In this document: positions 40,336 through 49,596 of the stretch, in pieces
Position numbering within the stretch: the stretch's first letter is position 1
How the letters are laid out: each line of letters begins with the position of its first letter
Assembly: GCA_002363385.1 (NCBI GenBank)
Contig: DEVL01000001.1
Location: 124,001-188,000 of the forward strand
Source: Stenotrophomonas maltophilia
Lineage (GTDB): Bacteria > Pseudomonadota > Gammaproteobacteria > Xanthomonadales > Xanthomonadaceae
Length of the DNA: 64,000 nucleotides
Direction: 5' to 3'
Notes under the pieces: model-generated
The model's input: the letters and a program-made list of their open reading frames with translations, nothing else
Told to the model about the DNA's origin: nothing
Databases searched by the model: none
Program-made: the position numbers and the translations under genes

Positions 40336-41990
40336 CGGCGCCACCAGGCACTGGCCAGTGAGAACACGCCCGCCGCGCCGGTCACCCAGCTCCACACCGG
40401 GGCATCGCCGAAGTACCAGCCACCCGGCTGCAGGCCGTACAGCACCGCAGCGACGATCATCAGGCCGACGCCGGCGATCGCGGCCACCGCGCGCTTCTGC
40501 AGTTTCTGCACGCTGATATTCAGCGCGGCCAGATCACGCGAGCGCATCGACAGTTCGTGATCACCTTCCACCTGCTGGCGCAGCCAGGCATGCACCAGAC
40601 GCGGCATGTCCGGCGTATGCGTCATGATTTCAGGCAGGCGCTTGCGCACTTCCTTGAGCACGCGGCGCGGGCTGTAACGCTCGCGCAGGATGCGCTCCAG
40701 CACCGGCCGCGCGACCGCCCAGATATCCAGTTCCGGATCGAGCTGACGGCCGACCCCTTCGATGTTGAGCAGGGTCTTCTGCAGCAGGATCAGCTGCGGC
40801 TGCAACGTGAGCTCATAACGCTGGGCCACGCGGAACAGCTTGATCAGCACCTCGGCCAGCGAGATCTGCGACAGCGGGCGGGTGAAATAGGGCTCGCACA
40901 CCGAACGCGCGGCCGCTTCGAGTTCATCGATGCGCACGTTGTTGGGCATCCAGCCGGCTTCGACATGCAGCGCGGCCATGCGCCGGTAGTCCTTGTTGAA
41001 GATGGCCATGAAGTTCTCGGCCAGGTAGTACTGATCTTCTTCGGACAACTGGCCCATGATGCCGAAATCCAGCGCGATGAAGCGCGGGTTGTCGCGGCGC
41101 GCCGGATCCGTGTCGACCCAGATGTTGCCGGCGTGCGCATCGGCGTGGAAGAAGTTGTCGCGGAACACCTGGGTGTAGAACACCCGCACGCCCTTGGCGG
41201 CCAGCGCCTTGCGGTCGATGCCGGCCTTGTCCAGCGCGACGATGTCATCCGACGGAATGCCCCACACGCGCTCCAGGGTCAGCGCGCGCTCGGCGGTATG
41301 GCTCCAGATCACTTCCGGTACGTACAGATCGTCCGAGTCGATCCAGTTGCGGCGCAGCACGCTGGCATTGGCGCCTTCGCGCTGCAGATCCAGTTCGGCG
41401 GCCAGGGTGTTTTCGACCTCGGCGACCACTTCGCGCGGGCGGATCTTGTCGGCGCGCGGGTGCGCGCGTTCAATCAGCGCGGCGGCCGATTTGAGCAGCG
41501 CGATGTCCGCGTCGATCTGCTTTTCGATGTCCGGGCGCAGCACCTTGACCACCACCTGGCGGCCATCGGCGAGCGTGGCCGCGTGCACCTGCGCGATCGA
41601 GGCCGAGGCCAGCGGCTGCAGATCGAAGCTGGCGAAGGCTTCGCTGACCGGGCGGCCGAGCGCACGCTCGACGATGGCCTGCGCGGCGGCGCCGTCGAAC
41701 GGCTTGACCCGGTCCTGCAGCAGGGTGAGTTCGTTGGCGACGTCGGCCGGGATCAGGTCACGGCGGGTGGAGAGGATCTGACCGAACTTGACGAAGATCG
41801 GGCCAAGGTCCTGCAGCGCCAAGCGCAGGCGCGCGCCGCGCGACTGTGCGGCGATGTCGGCCGAGGCACGGGGCACGAACGGCTTGGCCAGGTGCAGCCA
41901 GCGTTCGGCCGGGGTGCCCTGGAGCAGATCGTCGAGGCGGTAGCGCAGGATGATGCGGCCGATGCGGCTGGCCCGGAAGATCGCCTTCAT
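40332..41990 (-). CDS. ubiB: Ubiquinone biosynthesis regulatory kinase-like protein UbiB
   Basis: A 552-residue atypical kinase (ABC1/ADCK family) needed for ubiquinone synthesis. The KxGQ motif is IFVKFGQILSTRRDLIP. The Ala-rich loop and the HADAHAGNIWV / ALDFGIMGQL segments supply catalytic and metal positions. Two C-terminal membrane helices (about 500-550) anchor it. It overlaps ubiJ upstream and truC downstream by 4 nt each (ATGA), so all three are translationally coupled. Confidence 0.95.
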   Translation of the reverse strand: MKAIFRASRIGRIILRYRLDDLLQGTPAERWLHLAKPFVPRASADIAAQSRGARLRLALQDLGPIFVKFGQILSTRRDLIPADVANELTLLQDRVKPFDGAAAQAIVERALGRPVSEAFASFDLQPLASASIAQVHAATLADGRQVVVKVLRPDIEKQIDADIALLKSAAALIERAHPRADKIRPREVVAEVENTLAAELDLQREGANASVLRRNWIDSDDLYVPEVIWSHTAERALTLERVWGIPSDDIVALDKAGIDRKALAAKGVRVFYTQVFRDNFFHADAHAGNIWVDTDPARRDNPRFIALDFGIMGQLSEEDQYYLAENFMAIFNKDYRRMAALHVEAGWMPNNVRIDELEAAARSVCEPYFTRPLSQISLAEVLIKLFRVAQRYELTLQPQLILLQKTLLNIEGVGRQLDPELDIWAVARPVLERILRERYSPRRVLKEVRKRLPEIMTHTPDMPRLVHAWLRQQVEGDHELSMRSRDLAALNISVQKLQKRAVAAIAGVGLMIVAAVLYGLQPGGWYFGDAPVWSWVTGAAGVFSLASAWWRR

Positions 41991-42628
41991 GCGCCCACCT
42001 GCCGCAGGCGCTGGACGCGCACGGCCATGCGTTCAACGTCGTCGCGCATCACGTCCACATCGTCGTGGAAGGCATCCAGTTCTGCTCGGGGTACCACGTC
42101 GCGCGACTCCTCGGTGACAAATTCAGCGGCGCTGTGCGCCAGGTCGGACGCGCCGCGGCGGGCGTGCTGCAGTGCCGAGCGCAGGGTGTTGGCGATCTGC
42201 ACGCCCATCACCTCGCCGAACACGCGCACGAACGGCTGCTGCCAGTCCGGATCGAAACGGGTCGCCAGCTGCTGCAGGCGGCGGGCCAGCTCGGCATCGC
42301 CGGAGACCTTGACCCGCCCGGCCGGCGCATCACCGCCACGGCGTGCATTGGCCAGGAAGGGCAGCTGGGCCAGCACCCCGCCCAGCGTGCTGCGCACGGC
42401 CAGGTCCGGCTCCTGCTGCGGATCGACCGGGCCGACCGTGAGGCGCTCACCGTCCACCCCGATCCGCATCGCCAACGCAGGCGATTCCAGGGTCAGGGCG
42501 ATGTGGCGGCCATCCAGCGCGGCCAGCGCGCTGCGGGTGTCCGGGTCCAGCGCCAGCGCGCGGTTGAGCGTGAGCTGCAGCGCATTGCCAGCCAGCGGCT
42601 TGAGGGAAGAGAGCAGGGAACGGGCCAT
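41987..42628 (-). CDS. ubiJ: Ubiquinone biosynthesis accessory factor UbiJ
   Basis: A 213-residue SCP2-like protein that binds the lipid intermediates in the Ubi complex. The N-terminal SCP2 domain (about 15-125) has LTLESPALAMRIGVDGERLTV and AGRVKVSGDAELARRLQQL. The C-terminal helix forms a coiled coil, ELDAFHDDVDVMRDDVERMA. The ATG at 42628 follows a GTG codon in frame; either could be used. First gene of the ubiJ-ubiB-truC operon. Confidence 0.92.
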   Translation of the reverse strand: MARSLLSSLKPLAGNALQLTLNRALALDPDTRSALAALDGRHIALTLESPALAMRIGVDGERLTVGPVDPQQEPDLAVRSTLGGVLAQLPFLANARRGGDAPAGRVKVSGDAELARRLQQLATRFDPDWQQPFVRVFGEVMGVQIANTLRSALQHARRGASDLAHSAAEFVTEESRDVVPRAELDAFHDDVDVMRDDVERMAVRVQRLRQVGA

Positions 42629-42790
42629 CACCGCATTCTACCGTGTGCCCTTGAACGGCGGGCGTGCGCAAGCATCACGCGCCGCCACGCGGGCGGCGTC
42701 CGTCCCATCGACACCGCACACGCATTTTCCCGGACGCCGACTCGGTTCATGCTATGGCTTCCCAACACAGCGACAGGAGCGGCAACAGGC

Positions 42791-43897
42791 ATGGGCAAGA
42801 CCCGGGTAGGCATCATCTGTGGCGGCCGTTCGTCCGAGCACGAGGTCTCGCTGCAATCGGCGAAGAACATCCTCGATGCGCTGGACAAGGACCGCTTCGA
42901 GGTCACCCTGATCGGCATCGACAAGCAGGGCCAGTGGCACGTGAGCGACCCGCGCGACTTCCTGCTCAATGCCGGCGACCCGGCACGGATCGCGCTGCAC
43001 CGCTCGGGCAATGCGGTGGCGGTGCGGCCCGGCCTGGAATGCCAGCAGCTGGTTCCGACCGATCCGGCCACCGCGCTGGAGCAGATCGACGTGGTGTTCC
43101 CGATCGTGCACGGCACGCTGGGCGAGGATGGCTCGCTGCAGGGCCTGCTGCGCATGGCCAACCTGCCCTTCGTGGGCTCGGGCGTGCTGGGCTCGGCAGT
43201 GGCGATGGACAAGGACGTGGCCAAGCGCCTGCTCCGCGATGCCGGGCTCGCAGTGGCCCCGTTCGCCTGCTTCAACCGGGTCACTGCGGCGCGGGCCGAT
43301 TACACCGCGCTGGTCGCCGCACTGGGCACGCCGCTGTTCGTGAAGCCGGCCAACCAGGGCTCCTCGGTGGGCGTGAGCAAGGTGCGCAACGCGGCGGAAT
43401 TCCACACCGCCCTTGCGCTGGCGCTGTCGTTCGATCACAAGGCGCTGGTGGAATCGGCGATCGATGGCCGCGAGATCGAGTGCGCGGTGCTCGGCAACGA
43501 GCACCCCCAAGCCAGCGTCTGTGGCGAGGTGGTCGTCCACGATGATTTCTATTCCTACGACACCAAGTACATCAGCGAGACCGGTGCGGACATCGTGGTG
43601 CCGGCGGCCATTACCGATGCGCAGCAGTCCCGTATCCGGGAGATCGCCGTGCAGGCCTACCAGGCATTGGAGTGTGCCGGCCTGGCACGGGTGGATGTGT
43701 TCCTGACCGCGGCTGGCGAGGTCGTGATCAATGAGATCAACACGCTGCCCGGCTTCACCCGCATCAGCATGTACCCGAAGCTGTGGGCGGCCAGTGGGCT
43801 GGATTACACCGCGCTGATCACGCGGCTGCTGGAACTGGCGATGGACCGGCACGCGCACGAGCGCGACCTGCGCAGTGCCATCGCAACGACGGCCTGA
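42791..43897 (+). CDS. ddlA: D-alanine--D-alanine ligase
   Basis: ATP-grasp ligase, 368 residues, making the D-Ala-D-Ala dipeptide for peptidoglycan. The N-terminal VGIICGGRSSEHEVSLQSAKN is the D-Ala binding site. The ATP-grasp core has LFVKPANQGSSVGVSKV, and the metal site is in VVINEINTLPGFTRISMYP. Length and the long insert after residue 60 fit DdlA rather than the shorter DdlB of the division cluster. The start is ATG 42791; the frame extends far upstream as shadow sequence. Stands alone. Confidence 0.95.
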   Translation: MGKTRVGIICGGRSSEHEVSLQSAKNILDALDKDRFEVTLIGIDKQGQWHVSDPRDFLLNAGDPARIALHRSGNAVAVRPGLECQQLVPTDPATALEQIDVVFPIVHGTLGEDGSLQGLLRMANLPFVGSGVLGSAVAMDKDVAKRLLRDAGLAVAPFACFNRVTAARADYTALVAALGTPLFVKPANQGSSVGVSKVRNAAEFHTALALALSFDHKALVESAIDGREIECAVLGNEHPQASVCGEVVVHDDFYSYDTKYISETGADIVVPAAITDAQQSRIREIAVQAYQALECAGLARVDVFLTAAGEVVINEINTLPGFTRISMYPKLWAASGLDYTALITRLLELAMDRHAHERDLRSAIATTA

Positions 43898-43978
43898 ACA
43901 TCGTTGCCGATGTCAGGCCGTCATTATTTCCGCAGCGCGTCCCACGCCGGAGAGAGGTGGCGCGGGACGCGCCGGACA

Positions 43979-44134
43979 CTAGGCCCGCTTGCGGAACATC
44001 GAAACCACAGCCAGGATCAGGAAAACGACGAACAGGATCCAGGCGACGTTGCTGGCGGCGCCGGCAATGCCCGAGAAACCAAGCACCGCCGCGATGATGG
44101 CGATGACAAAAAAGATGACGGCGTAATGCAGCAT
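43979..44134 (-). CDS. DUF1328 (UPF0391) small membrane protein
   Basis: A 51-residue protein, MLHYAVIFFVIAIIAAVLGF at its N terminus, with a GIAGAASNVAWILF middle and a basic end, FRKRA. Two membrane helices (about 3-21 and 29-46) match the DUF1328/YtjA family, often seen among stress-induced small genes. It is convergent with ddlA. Confidence 0.9.
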   Translation of the reverse strand: MLHYAVIFFVIAIIAAVLGFSGIAGAASNVAWILFVVFLILAVVSMFRKRA

Positions 44135-44197
44135 GTCGACCCTCGCGTTGATGCGTGCCGGAGTTGGCGTGGGGCCATGTTCACCAACCTGCGGTGT

Positions 44198-45208
44198 TCA
44201 GGGAGTGATGGAATCCTGTGCGTTCGATGAAGATGCCAGCCGGGCGAGCCCTTCTTCGATGCTGACCACGGGTACATAACCGAAGTCACGGCGGGCCGGT
44301 TCCATGCTGTACCAGTGCGGTGTGCACAACTGCTCGGCCAGGAAGCGGGTCATCGGCGGCTCGCCGCGCAGGCGCAGCAGCGGCCACAGCCGCTCGCAGA
44401 CCGCGCCGATCCGGTAGGCCGCCTTGAAGCTGATCGACTTCGTCACCGGTGGGGCATCCACCGCGGCCAGCAGCTTGTTGAGCAGTTCGCGCATTGGCAG
44501 CGGCTCGCCGTTGGAAATGAAGTACGCCTTGCCGGCGCAGGCCGCGCCCGGGGCCAGGTGTTCCAGGGCCAGGAAGTGGGCCAGCGCGGCGTTGTCGATG
44601 TAGGTGGTGTCCACCTTGTTCTGCCCATCGCCGACGAAGCGCAGGCGGCCGGCGCGGGCGCGCTCGGCCAGGCGCGGCACCAGCTGCTGGTCGCCCGGGC
44701 CCCAGATCAAGCGGGGGCGCAGCGCCACCGTGGCCAGCTGCGCATCGTTGGCCGCCAGCACGCGCTGCTCGGCGATGGCCTTGGTGGCCGCGTACGGCGC
44801 CTGGAAGTTCTCGCCATACGGCACCTCGTCCGCACCCAGGCCTTCGACGGGATGGGTGGCGCGATGGGTCACGCTGGGCGTGGAGGTGTAGACCAGCCTG
44901 CCCACGCCGTGTGCGCGGCAGGCGGCGATCACGTTGTCGGTGCCGACCACGTTGGCCTGATGATAGCTGTCATAGCTGCCCCAGGCGCCGGCCTTGGCCC
45001 CGTTGTGGAAGACCGCATCGACCCCGGCCACCGCGTGCAGCACCGCCTGCGCATCGGCCAGGTCGCCGCGGATCTGGCCCACGCCCATCGACTGCAGCGC
45101 GGGGTAGTGGCCGCGGTTGAACGCCAGCACCTGATGACCGCGCGCGATCAGCCCCTTGCACAGGGCCTGGCCGAGGAAGCCACCGCCGCCGGTAACGAGG
45201 ATCTTCAT
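44198..45208 (-). CDS. oleD: 2-alkyl-3-oxoalkanoate reductase OleD
   Basis: A 336-residue NADPH-dependent short-chain reductase that reduces the beta-keto acid made by OleA to the beta-hydroxy acid. The Rossmann motif is ILVTGGGGFLGQALCKGL. The catalytic YxxxK is in APYAATKAIAEQ. It belongs to the extended SDR/3-beta-HSD group. The start overlaps the oleC stop as ATGA (45205-45208), so translation is coupled. Last gene of the ole cluster. Confidence 0.92.
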   Translation of the reverse strand: MKILVTGGGGFLGQALCKGLIARGHQVLAFNRGHYPALQSMGVGQIRGDLADAQAVLHAVAGVDAVFHNGAKAGAWGSYDSYHQANVVGTDNVIAACRAHGVGRLVYTSTPSVTHRATHPVEGLGADEVPYGENFQAPYAATKAIAEQRVLAANDAQLATVALRPRLIWGPGDQQLVPRLAERARAGRLRFVGDGQNKVDTTYIDNAALAHFLALEHLAPGAACAGKAYFISNGEPLPMRELLNKLLAAVDAPPVTKSISFKAAYRIGAVCERLWPLLRLRGEPPMTRFLAEQLCTPHWYSMEPARRDFGYVPVVSIEEGLARLASSSNAQDSITP

Positions 45209-46860
45209 GCGTGCTGCTCCAGTTGCGCGGTGGCCCAGACCGTGAGCTTCTCGCGGCCGATCTTGGCGTTGTGGCGGATGTCGACCGGGAAGCCCGGGTG
45301 CGGCAGGAACTGTTCGATGCGCGCGGTGTGCGCATGTGCGGCCGCTTCACGGCGCAGACGCTCGACCAGGGCGGGCGACTCCACGGTGCCGGGCTGCAGT
45401 TCGTAACACAGCACCGGCCGCTGCCGGCCCGGCGCACCCACGCCGACCAGCGCGGTGCGGGCAATGCCGTCCAGCGCGTTGAACACCGGCTCCACCTGCT
45501 CGGTATACAGCGGCCCCTGCGCGGTTTCCACGCGCTGGGTCTTGCGCCCACAGAACCACAGCCGGCCCTGCGCATCGAAGTAGCCGACATCGCCCATCCG
45601 GTGCACGACCCGGGTGCTGCCATCGGCCAGAGTTTCGGTGATCTTCGCCGCCGCGGTGGCCTGCGGGCGGTTGAAGTAGCTGTCGGTGGCGGTCGGGCCG
45701 GCCACGGTGATCTCGCCCACCTCGCCGGTGACCAGCACGCGGGCCTGCGACCAACCTGGCAGCGGCGCGTCATCGATGGCGATGATGCGCACCTCGTTCG
45801 GCGCGACCACGCGGCCGACGCAGGTCCCGGCGCCGGCCTCGGTGGCCTGGCGGGTGTTCTCCAGCTCGCGGCCTTCGATCACCGCCACCGGCAGGCACTC
45901 GGTGGCGCCGTAGGGGGTCCAGAACTGGGCGTCATCAGGCAGCAGGCGGCGGATCCGCGCGACCACATCCGGCGGCACCGGTGCCCCGGCCGAGGTCACC
46001 CGGCGCACGCCGGGCAGCGGCTGGCCGTGATCGGCCAACACCCGCATCAGCGCCGGCGAGCCGAACAGCTGGGTGACGCCGAAGCGGGTGATGGCGTCGT
46101 GCAGCTTGCGCGGATCGGCCTGGGCCGGGCGGGTCGGGTCCATGTCCGGGATCACCGAGGTCAGCCCCAGTGCCGGATCGAACAGCGCGAACGGCGGGAA
46201 GGTCGGCAGGTCGACCCCGCCCGGTTCCATCCCGAAGGCAGCGCGCAGCAGTTCGACCTGGCCGACGAAATGTCGGTGACGGTAGACCACGCCCTTGGGC
46301 ACGCCGGTGGAGCCGCTGGTGAACAGGATCGCCGCGACATCCTCGCCATCGGTCGGGGCCAGCGCCGGCGCCGCCGTGGCGCCCTGGGCTTCCAGCCGGG
46401 CCAGGGTGGTGCCACCCCAGCCCCAGCGGCGGCCGACGGTCACCAGCAGGCGCGCAGAGCGGCACCAGCGCAGCACCAGGCGGGCCACGTGCGCCAGGCC
46501 GATGCCGATGAAGGCCTCCGGCTGGGCTTCATCCAGGCATTGCTTGAGCGCGCGCTTGTCGATGCCCGGGTCGACCAGCACCGGGACCGCGCCGATCTTG
46601 AACAGCGCGAACATCAGCAGGAAGAACTCCGGCGAGGGCCGCACCATCACCACCGCGCGCACGCCGCGGCCGATGCCGTGCGCGGCCAGGCCGGCCGCCA
46701 TCGCGTCGCTGCGGGCGTTGAGGGTGCGGTAATCCAGGGTGACGTCATAACGCGCCATGCCGCCGGGCCCGGGCTTGCCGGGGCAGCGGATGGCGATCTG
46801 GTCGGGGCGTTCACGGGCCAGCTCGGGCAGGCGCGCGGCGATATTGATGGCGCTGTTCAT
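45205..46860 (-). CDS. oleC: Olefin beta-lactone synthetase OleC
   Basis: A 551-residue ANL-family AMP-forming enzyme that converts the beta-hydroxy acid to a beta-lactone. The phosphate loop is AAILFTSGSTGVPKGVVYRH. FWTPYGATECLPVAV and MGDVGYFDAQGRLWFCGRK are the following ANL motifs. The C-terminal domain has the conserved Lys in NAKIGREKLTVW. ATG 46860 starts the conserved N terminus; a long in-frame upstream extension overlaps the opposite-strand YkgJ gene and is rejected. It shares an operon with oleD. Confidence 0.93.
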   Translation of the reverse strand: MNSAINIAARLPELARERPDQIAIRCPGKPGPGGMARYDVTLDYRTLNARSDAMAAGLAAHGIGRGVRAVVMVRPSPEFFLLMFALFKIGAVPVLVDPGIDKRALKQCLDEAQPEAFIGIGLAHVARLVLRWCRSARLLVTVGRRWGWGGTTLARLEAQGATAAPALAPTDGEDVAAILFTSGSTGVPKGVVYRHRHFVGQVELLRAAFGMEPGGVDLPTFPPFALFDPALGLTSVIPDMDPTRPAQADPRKLHDAITRFGVTQLFGSPALMRVLADHGQPLPGVRRVTSAGAPVPPDVVARIRRLLPDDAQFWTPYGATECLPVAVIEGRELENTRQATEAGAGTCVGRVVAPNEVRIIAIDDAPLPGWSQARVLVTGEVGEITVAGPTATDSYFNRPQATAAAKITETLADGSTRVVHRMGDVGYFDAQGRLWFCGRKTQRVETAQGPLYTEQVEPVFNALDGIARTALVGVGAPGRQRPVLCYELQPGTVESPALVERLRREAAAHAHTARIEQFLPHPGFPVDIRHNAKIGREKLTVWATAQLEQHA

Positions 46861-46963
46861 TCGTTCATTGTCGCCGCTGCAGAAAAATCTTGCGCGCCGG
46901 CCGGTGGCGTGGAAAATTCGCGCCCTTCCCTCCTGCTTCGCTGCCGCCCAAGGCCGGTGCCCC

Positions 46964-47392
46964 ATGCCCCATCCCTGCCTCACCTGCGGCGCCTGCTGCA
47001 CCCAATACCGTGTGGCCTTCCATTGGATGGAATCGGACGAGGTCACCCCCGGTGGCGTCCCGCACGAGCTCACCCAGGTGCTGGACCCGCACCGGCTGTG
47101 CATGCGCGGGACCCTCTCCAAGCCGGTGTACTGCGTGGCGCTGGATGCGGAGATCGGCGTGTATTCGCGCTGCAGCATCCACCCCAACCGCCCCAGCGTG
47201 TGCCGAGAGGTGGATGCCTCGTGGGAGTATGGCAAGGCGAGCCCGCAGTGCGACAAGGCGCGCGTGGCGCACGGCATGCCGGCGTTGACCCTGGCCGACT
47301 GGCGCTGGCGGGACGAGGCGGGCAATGACGATGATCACCCCGATGACAACGGCAATTCGCCGGCGCCGCCGCAGGCACCGATCGCGGCGTAA
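46964..47392 (+). CDS. YkgJ-family cysteine-cluster protein
   Basis: A 142-residue protein with the CxxCxxCC cluster at C5, C8, C11 and C12 (HPCLTCGACC), then MESDEVTPGG and YSRCSIHPNRPSVCREVD. This pattern suggests a metal or Fe-S cluster, and the family is described as putative zinc- or iron-chelating; function is unknown. It lies on the strand opposite the ole genes, between oleC and oleB, and its start is about 100 nt from the oleC start. The C-terminal tail is acidic and Pro-rich. Confidence 0.85.
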   Translation: MPHPCLTCGACCTQYRVAFHWMESDEVTPGGVPHELTQVLDPHRLCMRGTLSKPVYCVALDAEIGVYSRCSIHPNRPSVCREVDASWEYGKASPQCDKARVAHGMPALTLADWRWRDEAGNDDDHPDDNGNSPAPPQAPIAA

Positions 47393-47430
47393 CTGGCGGG
47401 CGCCCGGGGTTATGGCGCGAGGGCAGAAGC

Positions 47431-47454
47431 AGCCGACCAACGGTCGGCTCTACC
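47431..47454. repeat. GTAG-type REP palindrome
   Basis: AGCCGACC AAC GGTCGGCT followed by CTACC. It lies between the convergent YkgJ and oleB ends. Confidence 0.8.
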
Positions 47455-47495
47455 GGTGACGGGATCGGATGCGACCCAGCGTCGATACCACACGA

Positions 47496-48386
47496 TCAGA
47501 TCGGGTTCGCGTCCAGAAACGCGCGGATTTTCGGCACCAGCACCTCGTGCTTGTCTTCCAGCACGTAGTGCCCGGCATCTTCGAAGGCATGCACCTGCGC
47601 CTGCGGCAGTGCGGCCTGGAAGCCCTTGAGGAAGTGGTGGTCGAACACGAAATCGCGCAGGCCCCAGCCGATGAAGGCGGGGCGGTCGGCGTAGCTGGGC
47701 AGGGTCTGGCCGGAACGCTCCAGCAGCGACCACGCCTTGTCGGCCGGTGACAGCGGAATGTCCTGCATGAAGCGGATGGTGCTGATGCGGTTGGCGTAGC
47801 TGTTGTAGGGCGACACATAGGCGCGGCGCACCTCGGTCGGCATCTTCCGCTCCACGCCCAGCCACGAGGCACCGGACGAGAAGGCGTTGAAGGTGCGGAT
47901 GATCCACTCACCCACCGTCCAGTGGCGGCCCAGCGCGATCTGCCACGGCATCTTCTTCGCGGCCGGCATCGGGAAGGCGGCGGTGTTGAGCACCACCAGC
48001 CGCTTGACCTGCGCGTGGTGCGACAGCGCCCAGCCGAAGCCGATCATGCCGCCCCAGTCGTGCACGGCCAGGGTCACCGGGCCGGTGATGCCCAAGTGCG
48101 CGAGCAGCGCGTCCAGGTCATCCACGCGCGACTGCAGGGTGTACTCGTAGTGCGCGTCATCGGGCTTGTCCGACAGGCCCATGCCGATATGGTCCGGCAC
48201 GATGCAGCGGTATCTGTCCGACAACCCGGCCACCAGGGTGCGCCAGTAATAGCTCCACGACGGATTGCCGTGGACCATCACCACCACCTCGCCATCGCGC
48301 GGGCCTTCGTCGAGATAGTTCATCGACAGGCCGGGGCGCACCTCGAAGCGGTGCAGATGGGCGGGGTAACCGGGCAGCTGGGGCAT
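47496..48386 (-). CDS. oleB: Olefin beta-lactone decarboxylase OleB
   Basis: A 296-residue alpha/beta hydrolase of haloalkane-dehalogenase type that decarboxylates cis-beta-lactones to cis-olefins. The nucleophile is D110 in LAVHDWGGMIGFGWAL. The oxyanion and halide-type site is MVHGNPSWSYYWR. The catalytic His lies in DAGHYVLED. The Asp nucleophile and OleA/C/D neighbours separate it from ordinary esterases. It is 81 nt downstream of oleA, with a hairpin in the gap. Confidence 0.92.
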   Translation of the reverse strand: MPQLPGYPAHLHRFEVRPGLSMNYLDEGPRDGEVVVMVHGNPSWSYYWRTLVAGLSDRYRCIVPDHIGMGLSDKPDDAHYEYTLQSRVDDLDALLAHLGITGPVTLAVHDWGGMIGFGWALSHHAQVKRLVVLNTAAFPMPAAKKMPWQIALGRHWTVGEWIIRTFNAFSSGASWLGVERKMPTEVRRAYVSPYNSYANRISTIRFMQDIPLSPADKAWSLLERSGQTLPSYADRPAFIGWGLRDFVFDHHFLKGFQAALPQAQVHAFEDAGHYVLEDKHEVLVPKIRAFLDANPI

Positions 48387-48401
48387 GCAAACGCACCTGT
48401 G

Positions 48402-48461
48402 AAAAGGGCCGGCAGAACCGGCCCTTGATGTTCAATTCCAACGCCGCAGCAGGCTGCGGCG
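48402..48461 (-). terminator. Two hairpins between oleA and oleB (attenuator-like)
   Basis: On the minus strand, just past oleA, CGCCGCAG CAGG CTGCGGCG (48442-48461) comes first. AAGGGCCGG, loop, CCGGCCCTT (48404-48426), followed by four T, comes second. The second looks like a rho-independent terminator and would limit read-through from oleA to oleB. Confidence 0.6.
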
Positions 48462-48467
48462 ACTGGT

Positions 48468-49484
48468 TTACCAGACCACTTCGGCCATCGAGCAGTTCAG
48501 GCCCGAGCCGATGCCGAGCAGCGCGATGCGATCGCCCTTCTTCAGCTTGCCCAGCTGCTTGAGCTTGCTCAGCACGATCGGCACCGAGGCCGGACCGATG
48601 TTGCCGTGCTCACCGAAGATCGTCATCACCTTCTTCGGGTCGATCCCGAAGTTCTTGATGAAGGCGGCGGTGTGCGGCTGGCTGACCTGGTGGATCACGA
48701 ACTGGTCCAGTTCCTCCACGGCCCAGCCCAGTGCTTCACGGGCGGCGACGAAGGTCTTCTGCGCCAGCTTGATGCCTTCGATCAGCAGCATGCGGGTGTC
48801 GGTGACCATGCGGTCCAGGTTGCCGCGGCACAGCTGGTTCCACTCGGTGGCCGAGCGGGTCACGCCACCACGATAACGCGGGGCATCGGGCACCAGCTCG
48901 GTGCGCGCCATGACCATCGCCGCGGCACCGCAGCCCAGGGTCAGGGCGGCCATCTCGTTGCGGAAGTCATCGGCGGTCACGCCCGGCAGGGCCATGCGCT
49001 CGAGGGTCTTCTCGTACACCAGGTTGGCGGTTTCACCGTCGACGATCAGCGCGTAGTCGATCTCGCCGCGTTCCAGCATGCGGGCGGCGATGTCCATGCC
49101 GTTGATGAAAGCCAGGCAGGCATTGGCGACGTCGAAGGTCATGCATTCGTCGCCGACCCCCAGGTTGCCCGAGACGATGCTGGCCGTGGACGGCTCCAGA
49201 TAGTCGCGGCTGACCGAGGTGTTGACCAGCAGGCCGATCTTGTCGGCGCCGATCCCGGCGTCTTCCAGTGCTTTGCGGGCGGCCAGCGTGGCGGCGTCGG
49301 AGGCCAGCATGTCGGCATCCCACAGGCGGCGGGCATGGATGCCCGCGATATCGCCGAGCACATCGGTACGGATGCCAAGGCGATCCAGCGTCGGCTTCAG
49401 CCGCTCGTTGATTTCCTTGGACGTCAGCGTGTGCGGCGCGTCGATGTGCGCCAAGCCGGCGATCGAGACATTCTTGAAGAGCAT
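48468..49484 (-). CDS. oleA: Acyl-CoA head-to-head condensing thiolase OleA
   Basis: A 338-residue thiolase-superfamily enzyme that condenses two fatty acyl-CoAs without extender loss to start olefin synthesis. The nucleophile is C123 in FDVANACLAFINGMD. E97 in RDYLEPSTAS corresponds, by spacing, to the catalytic Glu of X. campestris OleA (E117, with C143). The His/Asn region is FVIHQVSQPHTAAFIKN and HGNIGPASVP. First gene of the oleABCD cluster. Confidence 0.95.
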   Translation of the reverse strand: MLFKNVSIAGLAHIDAPHTLTSKEINERLKPTLDRLGIRTDVLGDIAGIHARRLWDADMLASDAATLAARKALEDAGIGADKIGLLVNTSVSRDYLEPSTASIVSGNLGVGDECMTFDVANACLAFINGMDIAARMLERGEIDYALIVDGETANLVYEKTLERMALPGVTADDFRNEMAALTLGCGAAAMVMARTELVPDAPRYRGGVTRSATEWNQLCRGNLDRMVTDTRMLLIEGIKLAQKTFVAAREALGWAVEELDQFVIHQVSQPHTAAFIKNFGIDPKKVMTIFGEHGNIGPASVPIVLSKLKQLGKLKKGDRIALLGIGSGLNCSMAEVVW

Positions 49485-49596
49485 CAGTTAGCGCCAAGGC
49501 TCAGGCAAAGGGGGCGCTATTGTAAGCCGGCACGGGTTTCACCGCACCTTTACGAATTCACGCCCGGGCGTATGGTCCGGGCGTGGGGTGAAGGGT

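Noticed and set aside
45211..47328. 705-codon plus-strand frame over oleC
   Set aside because: No domain; OleC motifs on the minus strand explain the open frame. Only its final part, in a different frame from 46964, is the real YkgJ gene.
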